This document shows positions 45,296 to 55,215 of a stretch of 64,000 nt of DNA, piece after piece. The notes beneath the pieces were generated by a model. That model was not told the origin of the DNA, did no database searches, and saw only the letters and a program-made list of their open reading frames with translations. A program made the position numbers and the translations under genes. The DNA lies in assembly GCA_947095585.1 (NCBI GenBank), contig OX352761.1:91446833-91510832 (forward strand), read 5' to 3'. Numbering within the stretch: the stretch's first letter is position 1; each line of letters starts with the position of its first letter. This DNA is from Nephrocerus scutellatus. Its lineage: Eukaryota > Arthropoda > Insecta > Diptera > Pipunculidae.

Positions 45296-45405
45296 CACTG
45301 TTCGCAACTGAAAGAATGGCATAGACCAGGACGCAAAGAGTTCAAGGATCCCAAGCTGAATAACACTGGCTTGCAATCAGGACCGGCGGAAGGCTTTTAT
45401 TAAAT
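45296..45405 (+). mobile_element. RTE-like 3' fragment
   Basis: GAATGGCATAGACCAGGACG, AAGGATCCCAAGCTGAATAA and ATCAGGACCGGCGGAA are a diverged version of the RTE 3' end at 36630-36755. Confidence 0.65.
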
Positions 45406-45559
45406 AAAAATAAATTTTTATCACCCCTCCTGATAACAGCGATATAAAGAAGTAATTCTTTCCTACCCAAATGTCGATATTCCACCAATGAGAAAGAGAT
45501 GCTAGCGATAATTTGGTCCCTTGACATCGTTACGAAATTCTCTATACGGGTACATGTAA

Positions 45560-45694
45560 TAATAATAACATTCGACGCGACAGACCATTGTAATCCAAGG
45601 CCTAGCTTCTCGCGACCATTTGTGTTGTTGTCCGAACGGCGAATTGAGAAGCTTTCCATGACAAGTTATTACTCTCTGAGCCACGGCGCCCACC
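45560..45694 (-). mobile_element. SINE copy lacking its B box
   Basis: The reverse complement starts GGGCGCCGTGGCTCAG, then jumps to AGTAATAACTTGTCATGGAA and continues to the SINE 3' end and (ATT)n tail. About 100 bp including the B box are deleted between short CAG/GAG matches. Confidence 0.8.
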
Positions 45695-45734
45695 GCTCAC
45701 ATATACGCTGAGCAATAAGAATACAAATTATAAA

Positions 45735-46095
45735 ATGAAATGGTGGAAAGCCATTTTAGAAGAACATATTTACGAGCTCCTATTCAAACCAGGTAAAACG
45801 AACGTCGTCGCCGACTCATTATCCAGACTTCCATCCTCATCCCAAGTAAACTCACTAACCCCAACACTGCACAGTGCTGAGAACTCATCTCATGATCTAA
45901 TCCCTTCTGAAGAAGCATCAATCAATGTTTTCCGTAACCAACTAATATTAAACATGTCCGATGAAAACAGCTATCAATTGAAATGTCCTTTTTCTACTTA
46001 TTTGAGACACATAATAAATAAACAAAGTTATTCAGAAACAGATATAATCAATATTTTCAAAAGGTATTTAAATCGAAGTATTGTCAATGGGCTAT
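45735..46095 (+). mobile_element. Ty3/gypsy pol fragment (RNase H to integrase linker)
   Basis: An open frame reads YELLFKPGKTNVVADSLSRL, the end of the gypsy RNase H domain, followed by a linker to IINIFKRYLNRSIVNGLF. It is cut by the jockey-like element at 46096. The integrase C-terminal part of a gypsy element resumes at 53155, so both may be one copy. Confidence 0.8.
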
Positions 46096-49000
46096 TTGCG
46101 ATTCTGATACTTCAGATTTAAATCTGCCTGGGTATAGCTTAGCGCCACTATATTTCCCACGACGCGGGCTCGCAATTTATGTCCGTAGTGATATTGCGTT
46201 CAAACTTTTGCATCAATGAAGCCAATGTTCCCATGCGGATTTAATTTCATATGGCTGAGAGTAATGGTACAGGGGCGCAACATCCACTTCGGCTTTTTTT
46301 TTATAGAAGCCCCAACTTAGTCAGAGTTTCAACTCCTCACGAGTTTGATGCACTGTCTGACTCAATTGCAAGAATTGTCACAAATGATGATAACACTGAA
46401 ATCGTGATTGCGTGCGATTTCAATGTACACAGTTCTGTGTGGCTTCGCTATTCAGACAACTCCCGTATGAAGGGGTGTTGAGATGAGTTAAATCACCTTA
46501 CTAAGTTCGTAAATTAGCCTACAAGAATACCTGACATTGCAAATCATTCCGCAAACACGCTTGACTTGTTCCTTACCTCTCGTCCTCATAATTACTCCAT
46601 CAATGTATTATCGCCTCTAGAACCAATCTGTTGTATAAATCACGCAGTTAGAGAAAAAACTCCCAAAAAAACAGTATGGCAATACGAGAAAGCCAATTGG
46701 GACGGCCTTAACAACTTCTTTGGTAGATTTAACTGGTCGCTATTGTTTCGCGATAGAAACGTGGATGCCGCCGCTGATGCAATCACAAACACCATTCTTA
46801 TTGATATGAGAAAGTTTATCCCTTTCAGGAATGAATCTATCAAATCAAAGGATGATAAATGGTATGACTCGAGCTGTAAATAGGCTTCTAGGATTAGAGA
46901 GGTATGCTTTCGGTTTTACAAAGCAAACCCTACAGAGGAAAACCGAACAAATTTTAAACGAGCCAGAAATGATTGCAATGCTCATCTTCGGCGAGTCAAA
47001 TTCGCCTACGACCAAAAATTGAGGCTAAAAATACTGCAATGTAACGATTACTTCATCTCTTGATTCTTTGGAGCATAGACGTAATGTTGGAGCTTTATCT
47101 GTTTTCTACAAATTTTACAACGGTAGATGTTCTTCAGAAACCCGTTCTCTATTCCCAGGTCCTTTTGTCAGCATCGTAAACACTCGTTTGAGGTCTAATC
47201 AACATAGATTTGCCTTAAAACCGTTCTCATGTAGAACCCAACACTTCAAACCGTCCTTTTATCCGAGAGTGACTTCGATGTGGAATCAATTGGTCGACTC
47301 CGTATTTCCCGAATCTTATAATTTACAGGCCTTCAAAATAGCTGTCAACAACTTCCTGAAGCACGACCGTAGTGTTCATTAGAGGATACGATTATTTTAT
47401 ATAATAAAATTATTATTGATGGTATTTTTTGTAATATTTATAATATTTGTTGTTTATTTTGTAATATTTTCTTGGTCAAGGTTTTTTGTAGTTTTCCCTG
47501 ACCATGATTCATTGATAAAAGTATTTGAACTCGCGTCGTTTTAGTTTCGTGTTCGTTTTTTCGTATTGCTTTTTTCAATGAATCAGAGATAATTCTGAGA
47601 AAATAATCTGAAACCGGCTACAAACGTGAGGAATGTGTTATATTGTAATTCACATTCCTTCGAATTTTTAATTTTTAATTTTAATAAAGGGCATAGCCCA
47701 ACTTTTTGCCGTGACGAAAGTCATTCAGGAACTTATCCCTTGGCATTGAGTCCTTTAAAAAAAAAAAAAAAAGTTAGTAAAAATTTTTGGTCATTCGCGA
47801 AAAGAATCAAAAATACAGCCTCGTCGTCCATTCCAATGCTCATTTATAATGACACTCCAGTTGTCAACTCTAAACTCTGTTTGCCTGCACATTTTGCAGC
47901 TATCTCCACGCTTCCAGATTGTGCATTGATGCCGCCTGCACCCCCGAGTATTGAACACTCTATGGGGGAGATCTTTATTCGTACTCGTGCAGTTGCTAGA
48001 GTTTGAAACGATCCCAACATTCACAAATCCGCTGGGCCAGATGGTAATTCCCCATTAGTTCTGAAGAGGTGTTCTTCCAAGCTGGCATTACCATTGCGTA
48101 AGCTTTTCCATCTATCCTATTCTTCTGGACTCTTCCCGAGAAGTTGGAAAACAGCCTTTGTCCAGCCCATACCCAAAAAAGGCAAGCCGTCGTCTCCTTC
48201 TTCGTACCGACCAATAGCACTTACATCCATTCTTTCCAAGATCATGGAAACGCTGTTTAATTTTCAGCTCATGAAATATCTTGAAACCAATGAAATCCTT
48301 AGTGACCGGCAGTACGGATTTCGTGGGCAACGTTTCACTGGTGATTTGATGGTATATCTCACCGAACAGTGGAACCGGTCTTTGCATTAATTTGATGAAA
48401 GCAAAGCTGTTTCACTCGATATTTCCAAAGCATTTGACGGAGTTTGGCATCAAGCTCTTTTGTCAAAAATGCGTGCTTATGGTGTCGATGATAAACTGCT
48501 TCATTTGATTAGAAGCTATCTACCGCTCAATTCAAGTTGTTTTGGACGGTTTTTAGTCTGACATACACCACATAAATGCTGGCGTTCCCCAGGGCTCTAT
48601 TCTGTCCCCGACACTCTTTCTCATTTTTATTAATGATCTCTTATCTGAGACTTCTAATCCAATTTACTCTTTCGCACTCTTAGCTTTTCATATAAGTTTG
48701 AGGAACGTCCCTCCATGTCTCATGTGGAACTCAAACAACTCCCAATTCTCGATATGTGCGTTAACGATAAGCTTCGTTGGAATGACCACATATTTACCGT
48801 CGCCAAAAATGCTGCGAAATGTTTAGGTTTTCTAACCCGGTGCAAGAAATATTTCACGCCCTTGGATCTGGCTACTATCTACAAGGTTTTTATTCGCCGT
48901 AAGCTTGAGTACAATTGTCATATTTGGTCAGGTGCGCCTAAAATCATCTTGCATCAACTAGATAGAATACAAAACCGTACGATAAAACTAATTGGTGACG

Positions 49001-49450
49001 AAATAATTGCGAAATCAATAGATTCGCTTGAACACCGCAGGAACGTCTCTTGCTTGTCACTGTTTTACCGCTTCTTCCACCAGCGGTGCTCAAGAGAAAT
49101 AGCCAGTTGCATGCCACCTCGCCTTGAATTCAACCGCAATACTCGTGGCGTTCTAAATGCACATCAGTTTACCCTTAAGCCCATCTGCGGACGTACAGTT
49201 AAGTTCAGGGATTCGTTCTTCAGCCGTGCAAGACGTATGTGGAATGCTCTGCCAATCTCTGTCTTTCAACACCACTATGATCCACAGGCATTCAAGACAC
49301 AAGCTCATAGTCATCTCCCCTCTTCTTCTCATTTTCCTTTACGCCCACGCTGTGCCAAGCATATAGCCGAACATAATAAGGGTGCGAACCTCTTTTCGTA
49401 TGCGCAAATTATAAAAAAAAAATCAACTCATCAGCGAACACAGAAAGCAG
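46096..49450 (+). mobile_element. Jockey-like element (family 1), nearly full ORF2, interrupted
   Basis: Endonuclease: YRSPNLVRVSTPHEFDALSD, IVIACDFNVHSSVW, then EKTPKKTVWQYEKANWDGLN. After the insertion at 47041-47775: SIPMLIYNDTPVVN, AGPDGNSPLVLKRC, WKTAFVQPIPKKGK, SYRPIALTSILSKIMETLFN, NEILSDRQYGFRG, AVSLDISKAFDGVWHQALLS, a damaged catalytic segment near 48590-48690, and a long intact C-terminus (48715-49464). Several stops and frameshifts. Same family as 590-1815 and 12185-13202. Confidence 0.85.
47041..47775 (+). mobile_element. 5'-truncated jockey-type (family 2) insertion with poly(A)
   Basis: Carries the last about 100 codons of the family-2 ORF (SLEHRRNVGALSVFYKFYNG to SYNLQAFKIAVNNFLKHDRS), a 3' UTR matching 49578-49860 in reverse, and an A-run at about 47757-47773. 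It splits the family-1 element inside its pre-RT region. Very close in sequence to the intact copy at 49558-53018. Confidence 0.85.
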
Positions 49451-49489
49451 TCATTATAGTATGATATGATCTGATGCCGCTTTATGGAA

Positions 49490-49557
49490 AAAAAAACACA
49501 ATCCCGCAGCCGCTATTTAATTTTAATAGAAGGTATTGTCATGGGAAATACACATGT
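49490..49557 (-). mobile_element. 120-bp-unit repeat element, copy J, left piece
   Basis: TTTTAATAGAAGGTATTGTC and ATGGGAAATACACATG are the head-proximal unit of the family, cut by the jockey-type insertion. The remainder is at 53019-53145. Confidence 0.75.
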
Positions 49558-52500
49558 TTTTTTTTTTTTTTTTTTTTATATAGAGACTTATTGCCAAGGG
49601 ATGACTCCCTGAATGACTTACGTCACGGCAATAAGTTGGGCTAAGCCCTTTATTAAATTCAAAATAAAATAAAAATCGAAAGAATGTGATTTACAATATA
49701 TCACATTCCTCACGTTTGTAGCCGGTTTCAATTTATTTTCTCAGAATTCTCCCTGATTCATTGGAAAAGCAATACGAAAAACGAACACGAATTTAGAACG
49801 ACGCGAGTCCAAATACTTTTATCAATGAATCATGGTCAGGGAAAACTACAAAAAACCTTGACCAAGAAAATATTACAAATTATAAAAATAATTTAAAAAA
49901 TACTGATAAATTTTTTTTTTTTGTTTTTTTTTTTTTATATATTAAGAAACAACTTATGAATACTTTAACCATCATCCTTCAAGAACTTGCTAACGGCTAA
50001 TTTGAACGCCTGCAGATTATAAGATTCTGGAAACACGTGTTCGACCAATTGATTCCACATCGAAGATACTCTAGGAAAAAAGGAGGATTTAAAGTGTTGG
50101 GTTCTACATGAAAAAAGTTTTAAGGCAAATCTATGTTGATTGCACCTTAAACGAGTGTTTACGTTACTGAGAAAAGGCCCAGGAACTAGAGAACGGGTTT
50201 CTAAAGAACATTTACCGTTGTAAAATTTATAGAAAACAGATAAAGCTCCAACATTTCGTCTGTGCTCCAAAGTATCAAGAGACGAAGTAATGGTTACATC
50301 GTTTATCAAACGGATAACTCTATTCTGAACACCATCAAGATGAACCAAATGCGATCTTGGAGCACCACCCCACACATATGAATTAAATTCTAAAATTGGT
50401 CTAATATAAGATTTATATAATCTTAACACTTCAGAGGGAGTGAAGTAGAAGTTACAACGTCTTATGAAGCCTAAACATTGGCTAGCTCTTTTTGAAATTT
50501 CATAAATATGTTCTTTCCAAGAAAGATCACTTGATACTTTTAAGCCTAACAACTTAAGTGAATCAGATCGCGCAATAGAGGTACCATTAATAACAGGAGG
50601 AACATAATGTTGAGTTGTCTTCTGAGAAAAAAGGCAAGACTGGAATTTATTTGGGTTAAATTCTACTCTGTTAGAAATGCCCCAATCAAGAATGATTTGA
50701 ATATTAGACAGAATAGTCAAATTCATTAATTCACGCGAACCATTCAAGCGAGAATTACATTCTTTTTGATTGTCAAACTCAATGGAGGCCGATAGTGTTG
50801 TATCATCAGCAAATGAATGGATATCACAGGTTGTAGAAGACAATAGGTCGTTGATATATATCAAGAAGAGCGTGGGAGACAAGGATGATCCTTGAGGCAC
50901 GCCAGCATTGATCCCATGTGAATCTGAAGATATACCATTTAATACAACTTTTATTTTACGGTTCCATAAATAATTCTCAATCCATGTAATGAGAGAGGAG
51001 TGTAAATTCAGCGCACGAATCTTATTAATAAGACAATCATGCCATACTCTATCAAAAGCTTTAGCAATATCTAAGGAAACAACGCTTGATTCACCTAGGT
51101 TTTCAATGCTTCGCTCCAAACAATGAGTCATGCACGTCATTAGTTCGCCTGAAGATCGATTTTTACGAAATCCATACTGAACATCGGATAAAAGAACATT
51201 CGAATCCAGATAGTTCATTAGTCTGAAATTAACGATAGATTCCATTACCTTCGATAGAACCGACAACAAAGCAATAGGTCGGTAGTTCGTAGGTGCCGAT
51301 TTATCACCTTTTTTCGGAACGGGTTGAATATTTGCTATTTTCCAAAATGATGGAAAAACACCTGTCTTCATTGAGAGATGAAACAATTTGCTAAGCGGTT
51401 TTGCCAAAGTATGATGACAACTTTTCAATACTAATGGCGGAATACCGTCGGGGCCAGTCGCTTTATTGGGGTCAAGTTCTTTCAGAATCTTTGAAACAAC
51501 CCGTTTCCGAAAATAGATTTTAGACATACCTGGGCCTAGATTCGGGAGAATTGGGGGGCTTTGATTAGTTAAAGGAAGAGTAGACGCACCAGCGAAATGA
51601 GAAGCTAAGAGATTAGCTTTCTCAATATTAGTTCTATAATGAATACCATTATGAAATAAAGAAGGAATAGACGAAGTATTGTCTGCAAAGTTTCTTTTAA
51701 CCAATGCAGCAAACGACCAAAAGCTTCGACTGTTTGAATCAGAATCCAATATTTTTCGCATGCTATCTCGAATCTTAAGGTCATATATTATTTTGGACCT
51801 TTTCAATATAGCGTTTGATCTGTTTCTAGCTATTCGAAACTTTACAAGGTTTTCTTCAGAAGTGCAATTAACGTAGTCCAAATGGGCTGCTTTTTTACAC
51901 GCGACTGATGACCTGCAATGTTCGTTAAACCATTTATTTTTATGAGTATTTTTCTTTTTAAATGAAGAAGGAATGCAATTTTTCATTCCTAGCAAAATGG
52001 TTGACGTGATAAGTTGTGATGCTTCATTAGCATTATTGCTGGAAAAACAGGTTGACCAATCAAATGAGCTATAAAATTGGTTCAGGAGCTCCCAGTTAGC
52101 ATTTTTATAGTGCCAGAGTAGCCTTTTACTTGTAGTCTCTATAAGGGCTGGTGATATTGAAAATTTGGCAACTATCAAAGCATGGTCAGAAAGACCTAAT
52201 GGAGCAGATACATCAATTGAATATTTATCAGGCATAGTTGTAAGAAATAAATCTAAAAGGTGAGGTGATTGACCAGTAGTATCGGGATACCTAGTTGGCT
52301 TATCAACGAGTTGGGTGAAAAGATTAACATTTGAAAATAGTTCTGCGGTTTCACCTGATCGATCTCTACCATTCGAATAGGTCAACCATGAATCATTGTG
52401 GACATTAAAATCACCCAAGACTACCAATTCTGATGTTGGTGATGATTTGTAAATCTTGTCTATTGTGTCTGATAAGTAATTAAACTCAATATTAGTGTCA

Positions 52501-53018
52501 TCAGGTGACAAATTAGGACTACGATAAAGGGAACAAATAAATATCGAATGGTTTGAAATTACAATTTCAATCCATATCGTATTGAACATTGGATTACTGT
52601 TTGGAATATTAAGATTAGGTACACTAAAACTGATGTCTTCTCGTATAAATAAAATAACCCCACGATGAGGAACCAAACAGTCGACACGAGAATACCCCTG
52701 ACATTGAAAATCATTTGGGGTACCCATATAAGAGGCCTGCGTTTCACATAAACTTAGAACCGTAGGTTTATTCGCGTCAAGATGTGCTACGATCGAATTG
52801 AAATTTCTTTTAATGCCGCGAATATTTGTGAAATGAATTTCAAAATAAGAGTTCATTTTACAAATTAAAAATACCGAACCCGTCAAGATGATGAAAATAT
52901 ACGTAAAATAAGATAATAATAATATAAAAAATCAAAAAATATTATAAATAACAATAATAAGAAGAATTTCTACGAACCAACCACTCAACAGTGAAAACGT
53001 TGAATAAAATAATAATAA
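49558..53018 (-). mobile_element. Jockey-type (family 2) element with intact ORF
   Basis: The poly(A) tail lies on the minus strand (T-run at 49558-49577). The 3' UTR is about 390 bp and contains a second T-rich stretch at 49911-49937. The ORF is 49965-52886; only about 130 bp lie 5' of it, starting near CAACGTTTTCACTGTTGAGT. No ORF1 is present, so the copy is either truncated at the ORF1/ORF2 border or belongs to a single-ORF lineage. It inserted into copy J of the 120-bp-unit family. Confidence 0.9.
49965..52886 (-). CDS. Non-LTR endonuclease / reverse transcriptase, 973 aa, intact
   Basis: Copies element RNA into DNA at a nicked target. Residues 15-240 are the AP-like endonuclease: N21 in TNIRG, E48 in LCETQ, YRSPN at 121-125, D159 and N161 in GDFNVHN, and D234/H235 in SDH. 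Residues 475-760 are the reverse transcriptase: LDPNKATGPDGIPP, NYRPIALLSVLSKVME, LDIAKAFDRVWH, NAGVPQGSSLSPTLFLIYIN and the catalytic FADD at 692-695. The C-terminal region ends near YNLQAFKLAVSKFLKDDG. Met1 is used as the start; Met11 (MNSYFEIHFTNIRG) is an equally good candidate. No stop or frameshift over 2.9 kb, which is rare in this window and points to a young copy. Confidence 0.92.
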   Translation of the reverse strand: MTGSVFLICKMNSYFEIHFTNIRGIKRNFNSIVAHLDANKPTVLSLCETQASYMGTPNDFQCQGYSRVDCLVPHRGVILFIREDISFSVPNLNIPNSNPMFNTIWIEIVISNHSIFICSLYRSPNLSPDDTNIEFNYLSDTIDKIYKSSPTSELVVLGDFNVHNDSWLTYSNGRDRSGETAELFSNVNLFTQLVDKPTRYPDTTGQSPHLLDLFLTTMPDKYSIDVSAPLGLSDHALIVAKFSISPALIETTSKRLLWHYKNANWELLNQFYSSFDWSTCFSSNNANEASQLITSTILLGMKNCIPSSFKKKNTHKNKWFNEHCRSSVACKKAAHLDYVNCTSEENLVKFRIARNRSNAILKRSKIIYDLKIRDSMRKILDSDSNSRSFWSFAALVKRNFADNTSSIPSLFHNGIHYRTNIEKANLLASHFAGASTLPLTNQSPPILPNLGPGMSKIYFRKRVVSKILKELDPNKATGPDGIPPLVLKSCHHTLAKPLSKLFHLSMKTGVFPSFWKIANIQPVPKKGDKSAPTNYRPIALLSVLSKVMESIVNFRLMNYLDSNVLLSDVQYGFRKNRSSGELMTCMTHCLERSIENLGESSVVSLDIAKAFDRVWHDCLINKIRALNLHSSLITWIENYLWNRKIKVVLNGISSDSHGINAGVPQGSSLSPTLFLIYINDLLSSTTCDIHSFADDTTLSASIEFDNQKECNSRLNGSRELMNLTILSNIQIILDWGISNRVEFNPNKFQSCLFSQKTTQHYVPPVINGTSIARSDSLKLLGLKVSSDLSWKEHIYEISKRASQCLGFIRRCNFYFTPSEVLRLYKSYIRPILEFNSYVWGGAPRSHLVHLDGVQNRVIRLINDVTITSSLDTLEHRRNVGALSVFYKFYNGKCSLETRSLVPGPFLSNVNTRLRCNQHRFALKLFSCRTQHFKSSFFPRVSSMWNQLVEHVFPESYNLQAFKLAVSKFLKDDG

Positions 53019-53148
53019 TAATAGTTTGAATAAAATCGGACCTTAGTGTTAAAAAAGTGTGTTAAAAATTGATCACAATATTCTGCCCACCAGCCAGCCA
53101 TCCAGCCACGGGCACGCGAAGTTAATAGAGATACTTTAAAAAAACAGT
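53019..53148 (-). mobile_element. 120-bp-unit repeat element, copy J, right piece
   Basis: Resumes with TTTGAATAAAATCGGACCTT, then TTAAAAATTGATCACAATAT, CCAGCCAGCCATCCAGCCAC, GGGCACGCGAAGTTAATAGA: the family head. Confidence 0.8.
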
Positions 53149-53149
53149 T

Positions 53150-53660
53150 GAACTATACTACGGTCGTATTCCAAGAATAAACCGAGAACATTTCGAACAA
53201 GTACGCATTGACACCATCGAAAAACTTAAAAATAAACAAGAAAAAAATCTAAGGTACCAAAACAAAAACAAGAAACCAATAAAAAACTACCTACCTTGAG
53301 ATATCACCTGACCATGAAGACTTTATTACTATAAAAAGAAATATGTTGAACTTACTAGGAAACAATAACAATCATACAAAAGTCATCATTCGGACTCCAG
53401 AAAAAAATCTATTTGAAAAACATCCAAGCATCAAAATTGTACCAGAACTAAAACCATATTTCATTCCACAAACAAAATTCCATGACCTACCTTACTTCTA
53501 AAACGATCGGTGACAATCGTTCTTAACAGGGAAAGAAATAACCAACGAAAATGCTGATAGAGCGTCTAGGACATCCACCACAAAATAATATCGCAATTCA
53601 ACGGAAATGCTGAGTAAACGATCCACATTTCGATTTCCTACGAGCAACTGAAATGCAATG
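53150..53660 (+). mobile_element. Ty3/gypsy fragment (integrase C-terminal region)
   Basis: Reads ELYYGRIPRINREHFEQVRI and IEKLKNKQEKNLRYQNKNKK, typical of the stretch after the gypsy integrase core. Another open piece follows (53330-53500, KVIIRTPEKNLFEKHPSIKI). Likely the other side of the element cut at 46095; the integrase core itself is absent. Confidence 0.6.
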
Positions 53661-53826
53661 GCAATTGGTGAGTAAACAATCTACACATATTTATCTACAC
53701 ATCGAACAAGTAGCTAAAGGCGAGACATTATTATAATTATTGAATTAGTGTTAAGTTAGTTTATTTTTGCATTTAATAATGGTCAGGCAGTTCGCCTTCA
53801 AAAAATATATTAGAGTTGAGTTTTTA

Positions 53827-54440
53827 TTAACTTATGCTTTGCCAACTAACCATCGAAGAAATACTTTTTCCTTTCTTATGAGGGTATTGCCGTCTTAGCT
53901 CCAGCCAATATGCCTTGATTAGATTTTCACATGCACCAGTCACAGAGTCCACAAAATAATAGACTAGTTCACTGTGAATTGCGTATAACGCTGGCAATCG
54001 TACGCCTTCCAACAATCAGACATAATTGTTTTTTCGGGCTTTATCTAGTCTTTTATAATTGGGAGAAGAGTCTCTTTGTCGCGACGTCCGACAAGTACCA
54101 TTGAGCAGGCACCCGTGTCGTACTGTACTTTGCCGCAGAAGCACTGACCTTTCGCATGGTGCCCACAAAGTTACTTTCTCGTTCCAAACTTAGTCTCGTC
54201 GATCTCCACAATTTTCCTGGACCTCCTAGTTTGACTTAATGACTAGAAAAATAAAAAGAATTTTAAATATCAACGATTATAAGAATTAATGAATTATTTA
54301 CTATATGGAAAAGAAACTTCCAGGAAGCCCAATCCGTCAAGGTGTGATCGCTTGCGACGTTGTAATGGATTTTGCATTCCTTCAAGGCCGAACTGCTAAT
54401 CCATCTAATATGGACAACTTCGACCTATCAAAGAGATTTT
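53827..54440 (-). pseudogene. Merlin / IS1016-type (ISXO2-like) transposase remnant
   Basis: On the minus strand: SRKIVEIDETKFGTRK (first catalytic Asp), GACSMVLVGRRDKETLLPII, TIMSDCWKAY (second Asp), then SELVYYFVDSVTGACENLIK and AYWLELRRQYPHKKGK (third acidic region). The order and spacing fit the DDE domain shared by eukaryotic Merlin elements and bacterial IS1016/IS1595. In-frame stops and at least one frameshift disable it. The N-terminal part near 54310-54440 is weak, and terminal repeats were not found. Confidence 0.75.
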
Positions 54441-54925
54441 GACTCTCGAAACCCCATGGGGGTATAAAAACTTTAAAGCGCCTTTCTACTGGTGCTGACG
54501 TCATCGACGGATAATGTTATGCTTTTTGAGGTCGTGTGTATAAGACCTTTCATTAGGTACTTTGGACCCCTAACGCCGTTGGCCGCTTTACTGCAGTTTG
54601 CTTGCATTTGTTGTGAAAAATCAATTATTTGTTGCTACCTTCCACTGGCAAGGGTAGTCCACTTTGATCCAACCTTTTTTAAAAAGAGAATTTATTGCAT
54701 TACCATACAATTAATAACAATCAAGGAATAATAATAAAACTTTGAAGGGGGCTGCGTGAGCCATGGCAAATAAAGTGTGTTTTAGGGCGGGGGGAATTAA
54801 GAATTCAAATACATAGTAAGATATTTTGTAGTTCAGACTTCGACAGCCGTGGCGTAACATGCGGATTATTTTACATCTAATGGTTTAAGTCTTAGCACTT
54901 CGTTTTATGAATTTGAGAAATACAT
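54441..54925. other. Unassigned
   Basis: The plus frame 54492-54731 is open but shows no motif. Nothing else seen. Confidence 0.3.
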
Positions 54926-54929
54926 ACTA

Positions 54930-55215
54930 TGAAAAAGTTTTATTATTTTTTTAAAAACGTTTTTATTAGCTCGCGTTCGGGTATGTCTGTCTGTGCCGGT
55001 GGAATTTTGTAACGTCCCACTGACTTGAAACTTTAAACATAGCTCAAAACTGGATGGACATTGACAAATCATAAAAAAAGACAACAAATCGCAAAAAAAA
55101 ATATATCCAACGCGAGTTTGCAATTTGTTTCAGATCAAAGCAAACTACTCCGCACAATACTCGTTTTAAACGTTTTAAATTAAAAATGTATTTTTATTAG
55201 CTAGCATGTTTTTAA
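54930..55215 (-). repeat. Interspersed repeat, partner of 7590-7870
   Basis: The reverse complement matches 7590-7870 over nearly its whole length (GAGTATTGTGCGGAGTAGTT, GATCTGAAACAAATTGCAAA, GATTTGTCAATGTCCATCCA, CGAACGCGAGCTAATAAAAA). Here an extra ACGTTTAAA is present near the first block. Confidence 0.7.
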
